Assembly: GCA_026418625.1 (NCBI GenBank)
Contig: JAOABA010000001.1
Span: forward strand, 1 to 64,000
DNA: 64,000 nucleotides
Source of the DNA: Candidatus Kapaibacterium sp.
GTDB lineage: Bacteria; Bacteroidota; Ignavibacteria; Kapaibacteriales; UBA2268
Reading direction: 5' to 3'
Shown here: piece after piece, positions 8,378 to 17,284 of the stretch
Numbering within the stretch: the stretch's first letter is position 1
How the letters are laid out: the number at the start of each line of letters is the position of its first letter
Translations under genes and position numbers: made by a program
The notes under the pieces: generated by a model
What the model was told of the DNA's origin: nothing
The model's input: only the letters and a program-made list of their open reading frames with translations
The model's database searches: none

Positions 8378-8818
8378 TTAGACATCTGATTTTGGCCTTT
8401 TTATTATTATGTCCACATCATCCTTTATTATTTTGTGATTATTATCTTGTCTATGGTAATACAAAAATATTTGAGCATTATAAATCATTCCTTGCGTTAA
8501 AAAACTTTGAATGTTAGTTTCAATTGATATATTATTGTCATTATTTTTTAAAGATTGAAAAGAGATATTTTTTAAACTTTTAGACTCAATATATGAAAAA
8601 TTAATTATAAACAAAGAGGGTATTTCTTGGGGATTAGTGGGATTATTTTGAATTACCCATCTAATTTGGTCATTTGTTAAATTTGACGGTATTTGTGGCA
8701 TAAATACTATTCTCTCGTTTTCAACTCTGATGTTTATAATAAAAGGCAATTGGTTTAATTCCTTTTGCTCATTAGCTTTACCTTTTGTTTTCTCAGTTGT
8801 ATTAGATTTTTTTTGCAT
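8378..8818 (-). CDS. small beta-rich protein with the shared IIKR tail
   Basis: A 146-residue protein beginning with a charged, Gln/Asn/Lys-rich head of about 25 residues followed by a beta-rich body. It has DQIRWVIQNNPTNP near residue 55, a Tyr-rich strand (QIFLYYHRQ), and the tail DDVDIIIKRPKSDV. The body resembles the 7602 and 7952 products in the placement of the W-strand and the tail. AAGGTG lies upstream of the ATG. It lies 25 bases downstream of the Ser/Thr kinase gene, so it is probably in the same transcript. No signal peptide, so it would share the cytoplasm with the kinase domain. Function unknown. Confidence 0.6.
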   Translation of the reverse strand: MQKKSNTTEKTKGKANEQKELNQLPFIINIRVENERIVFMPQIPSNLTNDQIRWVIQNNPTNPQEIPSLFIINFSYIESKSLKNISFQSLKNNDNNISIETNIQSFLTQGMIYNAQIFLYYHRQDNNHKIIKDDVDIIIKRPKSDV

Positions 8819-8843
8819 ATAGCACCTTATAATTTTAAAAAAG

Positions 8844-11453
8844 TTATTTAATCATTTCCTTAAATCTTGGGTCTTCTCTTAATTTAGATAAACGTATACT
8901 ATTAAAAATATCAACTTTTGGACCGTTAGCCAGAAAATATTTTCTTACAAATTCCAATGCTTTATTTCTATCACCACTTACTTCTTTGTTTACAGCTGCT
9001 TTTAAAAGAACAACTGGAGTTTCAGGAGATAAAGTTAAAGCTTTATTGATATACTCCTCACTTTTTTGTTTATTACCGAGAAAAATATAATAATTAGAAA
9101 GAGAAGCTAAAACGCTCGAATTGTTAGGATTGATTTTAATCATATCTTCAGCTAATTTAATAGCTTTTAATAAATTTTCCTGCTCCTTCTGTTTCATATT
9201 TGGTATATAATGATAAGCTTCTGCAAGATTGCCATAGTAAACAAAACTTGGTTTATCTAATTTTAAAGCTTTTTCGTATTCTTCGGCTGCTTCTTTTGGT
9301 TTATGCATTAGAAAATATGCAGCTGCTCTATTATTGTAAGTATCAGGATTTTTGTTATTAATTTTTAGAGCCTTATCAAGATATTCAAAAGCATCATTAA
9401 ATTTTCTTTGCATTATATAAATACCAGCAATATTGTTATACCCTCTATCATTGTCTTTTGTTAATTCGATTACCTTTTTGAACATTTCAATAGCCTTGTC
9501 GTATTGACCTCTAAAACGATAGAAAAAACCTAAGTTATTATACTTTGACCATTCAAGGCTATCATACATTATTGCTCTTTTGTAATTTTTTTCAGCTAAG
9601 TCAAATTGATTGGCATTTTCGTATGCAATAGCAATTTTTAACAAGGCTTTAGAATTAGAGGGATTTGCTTTTAATATTTTTGAATAGACCTCGATAGCTT
9701 TATTGAAGGCACCTATTTGAGAATAAGTGTTACCCATTGCCAATAATGTTTGATGGTAATCTGGGGCAAGTTCAACTGCTTTCTTAGAATTTAATTCTGC
9801 AAGATTAGCATCAGCTTTATCATAAGTTATATCATATTTATACCAATAAGCCTCGCTTAAACCAGCATAAGCAAGGGCATAAGTGTTATCATTTTTAATA
9901 GCTTCCTCGAATAAACTTATTGCTTGATTGATATTTTCAATTCTTTCATATCTTCCTAAATATGCTAATCCTTTAATATAAAGTTCATAAGCCTTTTCGC
10001 TGAATGTTGGAGGTGGTAGAATCTTTGTTTGTTTAGATGCAAGAGCATAATCAATGCCTAACATATTAGCAACAATTGTAAATGCACTATCCTGCAAAAG
10101 ACTCTTTCTGTTATCAGACTCTACAATAATTCTAGTCTTTTGTGTAATCATATCTTTATCATATAATCGTAAAGTCAGTTGGATTTCCTGACCTCTTCTC
10201 ATAAATGTGCCGGAAATGGCTATGTTTGCATTGAATTTCTCTCGTGCAGCAGAAATAGTTTTGATTTGATTTTCAAAAATTTCATTTGGAGATATAATTG
10301 AAAGGTATTTACCATAATTCTGAAATTGTGCAAGGTTATCAGCAAGATTATAAGTAAAACCTTTTGAAAATATTTCATCATCTTCCTTTGAATTAATAAA
10401 ATCAAATTTCAATATGGCAACTCGTTTGAATTCGTCACTTTCAATATCAACTCCTTTTGGTTCAAAACTGTTAGTAAAAAAATATAATAAAGTGAAAATA
10501 ATCAGAAAGACACCAAGAGAAATCAATAAAAGTTGAGATTTTGATAATTTACTTAAAAATCCTTTCTCTAATACTTTATCAATATACGATTTCTGCCTTA
10601 TGGGTTTATCATAGGTGGCTGTTTTAAGATAAGTCCCAGTGATATAATTATCTAAATCTTTTATGACATCCTCGCAGGTATGATACCTATTATCAGGATT
10701 TTTTTCAAGGCACTTTAGAACAATATTATCCAAGTATTCCGGAACATTTGGGTTTATGAAGCTTGGTTTGATTGGCTCTTCGTTAATAATGGAATAGATA
10801 ATGGCTTCTTCATAGTCACCCTTGAAAGGAACCTCCCCAGTTAAACATTCATAAAGAACAACTCCGGCGGACCATATGTCTGACCTGTTATCAACTTTTT
10901 TGCCTAAAGCTTGTTCAGGAGACATATAAGCAGCAGTTCCATATAATTCATCTAATTCATAAGCTGGAATTTCTCTTTCTAATCTTGATAAACCAAAATC
11001 AACTATTTTTAAACTTCCATCGGTATTTATCATTAGATTTGCCGGTTTAATATCCAAATGAAGAATGCCTTTTTTGTGAGCTGCGCTGAGACCAAGAAAG
11101 CACTGCTTTATATAATTAACGGAATCATCAATAGTCAACTCTGAATTTTTGATTAAATCTGACAGAGATTGACCGTCGTTCCATAACATAACAATATAAT
11201 AAAAGCCTTCTTCATTTTGGTCAATTTCGATTATTGTGCAGATATTCTGGTGGTCTAATTGGGAAGCCATATATGCTTCTTGCTTGAACCTATTAATAGC
11301 ATTATGATCATCTAATTTCTGACTAATTACTTTTATCGCAACATTTCTATTCAAATTCCTATCAATAGCTTTATAAACCTCCCCCATTCCACCTTCATTA
11401 ACTTTGGAGTCTATATAGTAATGTTTTAATACTTTGCCGCTTAAATCTTCCAT
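8844..11453 (-). CDS. transmembrane Ser/Thr protein kinase with TolB-like and TPR domains
   Basis: An 869-residue protein. The kinase domain spans about residues 10-270: glycine loop NEGGMGEV (19-26), VAIK with Lys41, catalytic loop LHLDIKPANL with Asp134, DFG at 152-154, and MSPEQ. The HRD motif reads HLD (non-RD), and the first loop glycine is Asn19. One membrane helix lies at about 308-326. Beyond it are a TolB/FlgO-like alpha-beta domain (about 342-465) and roughly ten TPR units to the C-terminus, presumably outside the cytoplasmic membrane. The architecture is common in the Ignavibacteria/Bacteroidota group. The gene heads a seven-gene minus-strand run. Substrates are unknown; the four small proteins encoded next are candidates (inference). 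Confidence 0.9.
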   Translation of the reverse strand: MEDLSGKVLKHYYIDSKVNEGGMGEVYKAIDRNLNRNVAIKVISQKLDDHNAINRFKQEAYMASQLDHQNICTIIEIDQNEEGFYYIVMLWNDGQSLSDLIKNSELTIDDSVNYIKQCFLGLSAAHKKGILHLDIKPANLMINTDGSLKIVDFGLSRLEREIPAYELDELYGTAAYMSPEQALGKKVDNRSDIWSAGVVLYECLTGEVPFKGDYEEAIIYSIINEEPIKPSFINPNVPEYLDNIVLKCLEKNPDNRYHTCEDVIKDLDNYITGTYLKTATYDKPIRQKSYIDKVLEKGFLSKLSKSQLLLISLGVFLIIFTLLYFFTNSFEPKGVDIESDEFKRVAILKFDFINSKEDDEIFSKGFTYNLADNLAQFQNYGKYLSIISPNEIFENQIKTISAAREKFNANIAISGTFMRRGQEIQLTLRLYDKDMITQKTRIIVESDNRKSLLQDSAFTIVANMLGIDYALASKQTKILPPPTFSEKAYELYIKGLAYLGRYERIENINQAISLFEEAIKNDNTYALAYAGLSEAYWYKYDITYDKADANLAELNSKKAVELAPDYHQTLLAMGNTYSQIGAFNKAIEVYSKILKANPSNSKALLKIAIAYENANQFDLAEKNYKRAIMYDSLEWSKYNNLGFFYRFRGQYDKAIEMFKKVIELTKDNDRGYNNIAGIYIMQRKFNDAFEYLDKALKINNKNPDTYNNRAAAYFLMHKPKEAAEEYEKALKLDKPSFVYYGNLAEAYHYIPNMKQKEQENLLKAIKLAEDMIKINPNNSSVLASLSNYYIFLGNKQKSEEYINKALTLSPETPVVLLKAAVNKEVSGDRNKALEFVRKYFLANGPKVDIFNSIRLSKLREDPRFKEMIK

Positions 11454-11601
11454 AGAGATTTAAAAAGAGTGTAAATTAATAGAAACTAAAAGATTAAATT
11501 AAAAAAAATAGAAACAAAAAACTAACTTAAATATTTTTTAAAACTATTTATTTTTTTCTAACTAAATAGTTTGTTAAATTAGGAAAAATCTTTAAAATAG
11601 A

Positions 11602-13110
11602 ATGAATACTTTTATTTACATATTGATAATTATTATTATGGCAATATCTTTCAATTCATTTTCATCCAGCCAAGATATGCTTGATCCAAATCAAATATCT
11701 TACAGACCACCAAAAGTGGCAGGCTCTTTTTATCCAGCAGACCCTGATAGCTTGAAAGAAATGATTAAGGAATATTTAGATTTACAACAACCTAAAAAAG
11801 TAAATACTGAAATTTACGGTTTAATTTCTCCTCACGCAGGATATGTTTTTAGTGGGTCTGTCGCTGGAAAAGCTTATAGGGAAATTATTGGCTCTGATTA
11901 TGATTTGGTAGTAATAATATCACCAAGTCATTTTAAATCTTTCAAAGGTTCTTCTGTATTCGATGGTGAAGCATACGTAACACCTTTGGGAATTTCAAAA
12001 GTAGACACAGAATTTGCAAAGAAGCTAACTTCTATCAATGAGTATGTCTTTCTCTCAAATATTGGGCACGGATGGAAAGACTCATCTGCTGAACACAGCC
12101 TTGAGGTTCAAATACCATTTTTACAAACTGTTTTACCAGATGTGAAAATTGTTCCTATTGTAATGGGCTCACAAGATTTCAAAGGTATACACACCTTATC
12201 AATGGCTTTGATAAAGACAATCATTTCTTTAAACAAGAAAATCCTTCTTGTTGCAAGTTCAGACCTTTCACATTTTTATGATTACAACACAGCACGCAAA
12301 TTGGATATATCATTTATAAAGCTACTTTCAGCTTATGATTATTTTTCATTAAGCTCACAATTATATCTCCATAAAGTAGAAGCTTGCGGTGGAGGACCAA
12401 TAGCTACAGTTATGATCGTGTCAGAATATTTAGGAGCGAATAAATTAGTCCCGCTTAAATATGCAAATTCAGGGGACTCACCTGCAGGAAAAACCCGAAG
12501 GGATAGAGTGGTCGGTTATCTTGCAGCTGCTTTAACAAAGGATGAAGATTATACTCCTTCTTTTCCAACTTTTACTGACGAAGAAAAAGAAATTCTTTTG
12601 AATACGGCTCGAGAAAGCATAAAAAGGACTGTAACAAATACAACACAAGAAGAAAAAATCAGAAACTACGTTCCACGTAATCTTGGTGAATTTCTAACTT
12701 GTTTTGTTACAATTAGAAAAAATGGCAAACTGAGAGCTTGTATGGGTCATACATATCCCCGATCTTCTCTGATTGTGGAAGTTGAAGAAGTTGCAAAACT
12801 TGCTGCAACTCAAGATTACCGATTTGGACCAATACAGAAATCGGAACTCGATTCTTTGGATATTGAAATCACTATCCTCTCAAGATTTTATAAAATCTTT
12901 GACATATCAGAAATAGTAATCGGTCGTGACGGTTTACTTATCAGATATGAAAATGCGACGGGACTTTTATTGCCTCAGGTCGCCACTGAAAACAACTGGG
13001 ATACTCAAACATTTTTAGAACATCTCTGCAGAAAAGCTGGATTTCCAGAAGACTACTATTTGAATCCAGATGCTGAACTTTATCGGTTTTCTGCTGTGAT
13101 TATCAAATAA
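11602..13110 (+). CDS. Memo-AMMECR1 fusion (AmmeMemoRadiSam proteins B and A), with signal peptide
   Basis: A 502-residue fusion. Residues 1-23 form a hydrophobic signal-like segment (YILIIIIMAISFNSFSS). Residues about 37-310 are a Memo domain: AGSFYPADP, SPHAGY (His78), ISPSH (His110), SSDLSH (His224) and EACGGGP (Cys262), which correspond to the four metal-site residues known in human MEMO1. Residues about 330-502 are an AMMECR1 domain (LGEFLTCFVTI, LRACMGHTYP). Memo and AMMECR1 genes are often linked to a radical-SAM gene, giving the AmmeMemoRadiSam name; no radical-SAM partner is in this window. Memo has been linked to copper and redox handling in eukaryotes; the bacterial reaction is not settled. 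The gene diverges from the Ser/Thr kinase over 148 bases. Confidence 0.88.
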   Translation: MNTFIYILIIIIMAISFNSFSSSQDMLDPNQISYRPPKVAGSFYPADPDSLKEMIKEYLDLQQPKKVNTEIYGLISPHAGYVFSGSVAGKAYREIIGSDYDLVVIISPSHFKSFKGSSVFDGEAYVTPLGISKVDTEFAKKLTSINEYVFLSNIGHGWKDSSAEHSLEVQIPFLQTVLPDVKIVPIVMGSQDFKGIHTLSMALIKTIISLNKKILLVASSDLSHFYDYNTARKLDISFIKLLSAYDYFSLSSQLYLHKVEACGGGPIATVMIVSEYLGANKLVPLKYANSGDSPAGKTRRDRVVGYLAAALTKDEDYTPSFPTFTDEEKEILLNTARESIKRTVTNTTQEEKIRNYVPRNLGEFLTCFVTIRKNGKLRACMGHTYPRSSLIVEVEEVAKLAATQDYRFGPIQKSELDSLDIEITILSRFYKIFDISEIVIGRDGLLIRYENATGLLLPQVATENNWDTQTFLEHLCRKAGFPEDYYLNPDAELYRFSAVIIK

Positions 13111-13175
13111 ATTTTTGAAATATTATCTTATTGTTTTCGTATTTCATCAGCTTTTGAATAAAATAGACTTGATTT

Positions 13176-14675
13176 ATGGAACCAGAAGAAAAAAAAAAGA
13201 AACCAAGAATATCATCTAAAAAAAAAGTTATTAGTATTACAAACTTAAATACTAACACCATTCAAATATCAAATCCGATTCTTATTGAATTAGCAGATTT
13301 TGCAACAAAACAAAAAGTTGAAATATATCTCGTTGGCGGGTCTGTAAGAGATATGTTATTAAATAGACCAACAACGGATTTTGATTTTACTGTTGTAGGG
13401 GACTCAATCGCTTTTGCAAAGCAATTAGCAAAAAAATTCAAGTCCAATGCAGTTGTATACGAAAAATTCAGAACAGCAATGATTCCGTATAAAAACTATA
13501 AACTTGAATTTGTGGGAACCCGCAAGGAAGTATATGAAGAGGATTCAAGAAATCCTATTGTTACTGAAGGAACCCTCGAAGACGATATACGCCGTAGAGA
13601 TTTTACTATAAATGCAATGGCAGTGGCTTTAAATGGTGACTCAGTAGGTAAAATAATCGATTTATTCGGTGGTATGAATGACCTTAAATTAAAAATTTTA
13701 AGAACACCACTTGACCCTATGATTACTTTTTCTGACGACCCATTAAGAATGCTGAGAGCAGCTCGTTTTGCATCTCAATTAAATTTTAATATTGATGAAA
13801 TTTGCCTTGAAGCCATAAAACAAATGGCAGATAGAATCAAAATCATTTCTCAGGAAAGGATTACTGATGAATTTCTAAAAATACTTAAAAGCGAAAAACC
13901 AAGTATCGGACTATTAATTCTTCATAATACAGGATTATTAAAATACATATTTCCAGAACTCGAAGAACTTGCTGGAATAGAATATCAATTTGAAAACGGA
14001 GAGAAAATCGGGCATAAGGACATTTTCCTCCACACACTGAAAGTCCTTGATAATGTTGCATCAAAAACAGACAATGTATGGTTGAGATTTGCTGCCCTGA
14101 CTCATGATATTGCAAAGCCTCGAACCAAGAAATTCGTTAAAGGCACCGGTTGGACTTTTTGGGGACATGAGGAATTAGGTGCAAAAATGATGAAAAAAAT
14201 TTTTCATAGAATGAGATTGCCTTTAGATAATTTAAATTATGTGGAAACAATCATTAGACTTCATCAAAGGCCAATGGTATTAGTGGGTTCAGAAGTTACC
14301 GATTCAGCTTTAAGAAGATTAGCTTTTCAAGCCGGGGAAACACTCGAAGACCTTTTCACATTGTGTCGCTCTGATATAACAACAAACAATCCAAAATTGT
14401 CAAAAAAATATTTGGAAAACTACGACAGAGTTGCCGAAAAAATCCTACAGGTTCAGGAAAAAGACAAGCTTCGTGAATTCCAAAGCCCTGTGAGAGGTGA
14501 GGAAATTATGGCTATCTGCAATCTCTCACCATCACGAGCAGTTGGTTACATCAAGAAAGCCATTGAAGAAGCTATACTTGATGGAGTCATAGCAAATGAT
14601 TATGATGAAGCAAAAAAATATTTGCTCGAAAACAAGGATAAGTGGCTCAAAGAGATCGAAGAAAACAAAATATAA
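13176..14675 (+). CDS. cca: CCA tRNA nucleotidyltransferase with HD domain
   Basis: A 499-residue class II nucleotidyltransferase that adds or repairs the 3' CCA of tRNAs. It has YLVGGSVRDMLL (54-59 core), the metal-binding DFDF at 68-71, RRRDFTINAMA at about 139-149, the neck/body region (DPLRMLRAARFASQL), and a C-terminal HD phosphohydrolase domain with LTHDIAKP near residue 310. The Lys-rich first 18 residues are encoded by an A-run. The enzyme is needed here: the tRNA-Pro gene at 38789-38863 has no encoded CCA. It converges on msrB with an 18-base gap. Confidence 0.92.
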   Translation: MEPEEKKKKPRISSKKKVISITNLNTNTIQISNPILIELADFATKQKVEIYLVGGSVRDMLLNRPTTDFDFTVVGDSIAFAKQLAKKFKSNAVVYEKFRTAMIPYKNYKLEFVGTRKEVYEEDSRNPIVTEGTLEDDIRRRDFTINAMAVALNGDSVGKIIDLFGGMNDLKLKILRTPLDPMITFSDDPLRMLRAARFASQLNFNIDEICLEAIKQMADRIKIISQERITDEFLKILKSEKPSIGLLILHNTGLLKYIFPELEELAGIEYQFENGEKIGHKDIFLHTLKVLDNVASKTDNVWLRFAALTHDIAKPRTKKFVKGTGWTFWGHEELGAKMMKKIFHRMRLPLDNLNYVETIIRLHQRPMVLVGSEVTDSALRRLAFQAGETLEDLFTLCRSDITTNNPKLSKKYLENYDRVAEKILQVQEKDKLREFQSPVRGEEIMAICNLSPSRAVGYIKKAIEEAILDGVIANDYDEAKKYLLENKDKWLKEIEENKI

Positions 14676-14693
14676 TTATCTGAAATATATTTT

Positions 14694-15155
14694 CTATTTT
14701 TTTATAAAATCCAATGAAATTGAATTAACGCAATGTCTTGTATTTTTGGGGGTGAAACCCTCTCCAATAAAGACGTGTCCAAGGTGACCACCGCAATTAG
14801 CACATATAATTTCTGTTCTCATTCCGTCAGGATCAGGAACCCGCTTGACTGCACCGGGTATCTCATCATCAAAGCTGGGCCATCCGCAACCTGAATCAAA
14901 TTTATCCTCTGAACGATATAGCGGAGCATTGCATCTTTTGCAGATGTATATGCCTTCTTCCTTATGATTATAGTATTTTCCTGTAAATGGATATTCAGTG
15001 CCTTTGTGAATTATTACTCTCTCCTCTTCGGGAGTCAATTTATTATATTTAATGTTTTCCTTCATATTTAAATTTTCCTTTGAGCAAGAAAATAAGATAC
15101 CAAATAAAATAATTAACCAAAAAAATTTAATCATAGTTGTTCTCATATTCATCAT
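14694..15155 (-). CDS. msrB: peptide-methionine (R)-S-oxide reductase, lipoprotein form
   Basis: MsrB reduces methionine-R-sulfoxide in proteins. The 153-residue chain has an N-terminal hydrophobic segment and lipobox LFSC (Cys24), pointing to a lipid-anchored periplasmic enzyme. The catalytic domain shows the zinc cysteines C72/C75 (CKRC) and C118/C121 (CANC), the [10 protein letters not shown] motif with Cys90, and catalytic Cys142 in TRHCVNS. Cytoplasmic MsrB lacks the lipoprotein head, so this copy probably protects envelope proteins. Several Met codons lie close together at the start (residues 1, 2, 4, 8), leaving the exact start open. Confidence 0.9.
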   Translation of the reverse strand: MMNMRTTMIKFFWLIILFGILFSCSKENLNMKENIKYNKLTPEEERVIIHKGTEYPFTGKYYNHKEEGIYICKRCNAPLYRSEDKFDSGCGWPSFDDEIPGAVKRVPDPDGMRTEIICANCGGHLGHVFIGEGFTPKNTRHCVNSISLDFIKK

Positions 15156-15270
15156 TTTTTAATACGAATTTTGAGTATTTTATATTGGATTAATCTTATT
15201 ATAAATTAGTCCGGATGTAATATTAGAGATAAAATAATACTTAATTAATCAAATTTAACCGTTTTGTAAC

Positions 15271-15300
15271 TTGTTTACAAAAAAACATTTCATATTTTTG
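15271..15300 (+). promoter_or_regulatory. Bacteroidota-type promoter upstream of the TPR protein gene
   Basis: TTG at 15271-15273 and TATTTTTG at 15293-15300 are separated by 19 bases, fitting the TTG/TAnnTTTG pattern recognised by the primary sigma factor of Bacteroidota. Transcription would start around 15307, leaving about 28 bases of leader containing CAGGAG before the GTG start at 15335. Confidence 0.55.
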
Positions 15301-15334
15301 TAATTTACGTTGATTATATTTCAGGAGTATATTT

Positions 15335-16843
15335 GTGAGAAAAGAAATATTTGTTCTTATTTTAGTTGTATCAAGTTTTTTGTTTATGCAAGGGTTTCAA
15401 TGCTCTTCACCGGAAATGACAACAGCCAAATTAGCCATTCGAAATCAGGAATATGACAAAGCACAATTAAATTTAGAGAAAGAATTACAAAAAAATCCTC
15501 AGAACGCTGAAGCCCGAATTATGCTCGCAGGAATTTACGAAATAAAGGGCGATTTAGCCTCAGCTGCACGCGAGCTTATCACAGCTGACCAATATATTAC
15601 TAAACCAGACGATAGGAACCTTTCTAATTTAAGAAAAAATGAAATTTGGGTAAAAGCATATAACGGTGGTATCGAAGCATATAATAAATATACAATGACT
15701 CAAGACAAAAAGTATCTTGATACTGCTATTTATAACTTCAGAACCGGCACTATAATTAAGCCCGAAATGCCAGACTTTTATCATTTTATTGGTAAAAGCT
15801 ACGAAGCTATGGGAGATACCAATAAAGCTATCATTTCATATAACGAGTATATAAAACTTCAACAACCTGTAGTTGATATTTGCTATGAAAAAAAGATTTA
15901 TATCTCTGCAACAAGGGCTGAAGTAAATCAAGCACTTGGCAAACCCGTATCTTTCAAAGTAAATGTTTTTGGTAATAATGATTCTTCACTAACTGAAATT
16001 TACAAATACAAAGATAAAGATTTATTTATCTTCTATGATATGGACAAGGAAATGCGTTGGAGTGTGTTTGGGATTAAATACAACCCACCCACAACTTGGT
16101 TGCAACAAGAAAGAGAACTGCCAACTCAACTTTATATCGAACCTTGGGGAGCACTTGCCACTATAAATTTCGATAGAAAAAACTACGATAAAGCAATTGA
16201 TTATCTTAAAGTAATAAACATTATTGATCCATCAAATACATCAGCTAATAGTTTTCTTGCTTCAATTTATGAAATGCAAGGTAGGACAGATGAAGGAATT
16301 AAATACTTAAGAGAATTAGTCAATAAAAACCCTGATAATATCATATACAAGGCACAATTAGGTGATTTTCTATTAAGGCTTTCAAATTATGACGAAGCTA
16401 TCAAAATTTATCAGGAAATAATTAAATCTGGTGTTGAACAACCAGATATTTATAGAAATTTAGGTGCTGCATACAAAAACAAAGTAGTTGAAATTCAGCA
16501 GAGACAAATGAAGGATATTGATGCCGGTAAAATGAAGGATTATAATCCTGATGAGTATAATCCTTTCTTGAGAAAATCTGCTGAAAATTTTGAAAAAGCA
16601 AGAACTTTCATCAAATATTCACGTGATTTTGAGATATTAGCTGAACTTGCAGAAATTTATTTCTTTTTACAAGAAAATGAAAAACTCAAAAATGCCGTTG
16701 CAGAGCTTGAAGCTTATGAATTTATGGTTCCAGATAATCAAAAAGAGACTTATTATCTGAAAATGATAAAAATTTATGATAGTAGATTAAAAAATGCCCA
16801 GAAAAGTGCTGCTATGCAAGAAAAACTTAAAAGTTTAAAATAA
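15335..16843 (+). CDS. TPR repeat protein, probable lipoprotein
   Basis: A 502-residue protein starting at a GTG that follows CAGGAG by nine bases. The N-terminus is a hydrophobic export signal ending near Cys23 (MQGFQCSS), so it may be a lipoprotein, although the lipobox is atypical. TPR-like helical pairs occupy about residues 30-120 and 125-185, and again from about 270 to 390. A middle segment of about 185-260 (GKPVSFKVNVFGNN...FDMDKEMRW-like) is beta-rich. The periplasmic TPR array suggests a scaffold role, but no partner is evident. The DUF3467 gene follows 27 bases later. Confidence 0.75.
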   Translation: MRKEIFVLILVVSSFLFMQGFQCSSPEMTTAKLAIRNQEYDKAQLNLEKELQKNPQNAEARIMLAGIYEIKGDLASAARELITADQYITKPDDRNLSNLRKNEIWVKAYNGGIEAYNKYTMTQDKKYLDTAIYNFRTGTIIKPEMPDFYHFIGKSYEAMGDTNKAIISYNEYIKLQQPVVDICYEKKIYISATRAEVNQALGKPVSFKVNVFGNNDSSLTEIYKYKDKDLFIFYDMDKEMRWSVFGIKYNPPTTWLQQERELPTQLYIEPWGALATINFDRKNYDKAIDYLKVINIIDPSNTSANSFLASIYEMQGRTDEGIKYLRELVNKNPDNIIYKAQLGDFLLRLSNYDEAIKIYQEIIKSGVEQPDIYRNLGAAYKNKVVEIQQRQMKDIDAGKMKDYNPDEYNPFLRKSAENFEKARTFIKYSRDFEILAELAEIYFFLQENEKLKNAVAELEAYEFMVPDNQKETYYLKMIKIYDSRLKNAQKSAAMQEKLKSLK

Positions 16844-16870
16844 CTGAATTTAAAACTAATAGATTTTAAA

Positions 16871-17200
16871 ATGATTATGAACGACAAAAAAAATCCTGAA
16901 CAACCAATTCAACAGCAAATAAATATTGAATTAGGGGAAAAAGAAGCCGAAGGTATTTATTCGAACTTAGCTATTATTTCGCACTCACCCGCTGAATTCA
17001 TTGTTGATTTCACAAGAATTCTTCCGGGAGTAACAAAAAGCAAAGTTCTTGCAAGGATTATTATGACTCCCCAACACGCTAAGCTTCTTATGAATGCAAT
17101 GATTGATAACATTGCAAAATACGAACAGCAATATGGGGAAATCAAACTTGAAAGACAGGACAGGAATTTCGGCTTTCCCGATTTCCCGAAGATAAATTAA
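16871..17200 (+). CDS. DUF3467 family protein
   Basis: A 109-residue protein matching the DUF3467 pattern: EAEGIYSNLAIISHSPAEF, DFTRILPGVTKSKVLARI, and TPQHAKLLMNAM, ending in a short FGFPDFP tail. The family is small, cytoplasmic, widespread in Bacteroidota and related phyla, and of unknown function. Two starts are possible six bases apart (16871, 16877). It follows the TPR gene closely and is probably co-transcribed with it. Confidence 0.85.
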   Translation: MIMNDKKNPEQPIQQQINIELGEKEAEGIYSNLAIISHSPAEFIVDFTRILPGVTKSKVLARIIMTPQHAKLLMNAMIDNIAKYEQQYGEIKLERQDRNFGFPDFPKIN

Positions 17201-17284
17201 TTTATTATTATTATTATCTTAATATAAGATATAGGTTTATCATAATAAATCATCTACCTTTTTAATCAAACTTTAGAAAAAGTA

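Noticed and set aside
7227-8818. Type IX secretion C-terminal domains as the explanation of the shared tails
   Set aside because: Such domains are about 80 residues long and need an N-terminal signal peptide; none of the four proteins has one.
17215-17231. TATCTTA-ATA-TAAGATA inverted repeat after the DUF3467 gene
   Set aside because: The stem is seven A/T-rich pairs with no T-run after it, too weak to call a terminator.
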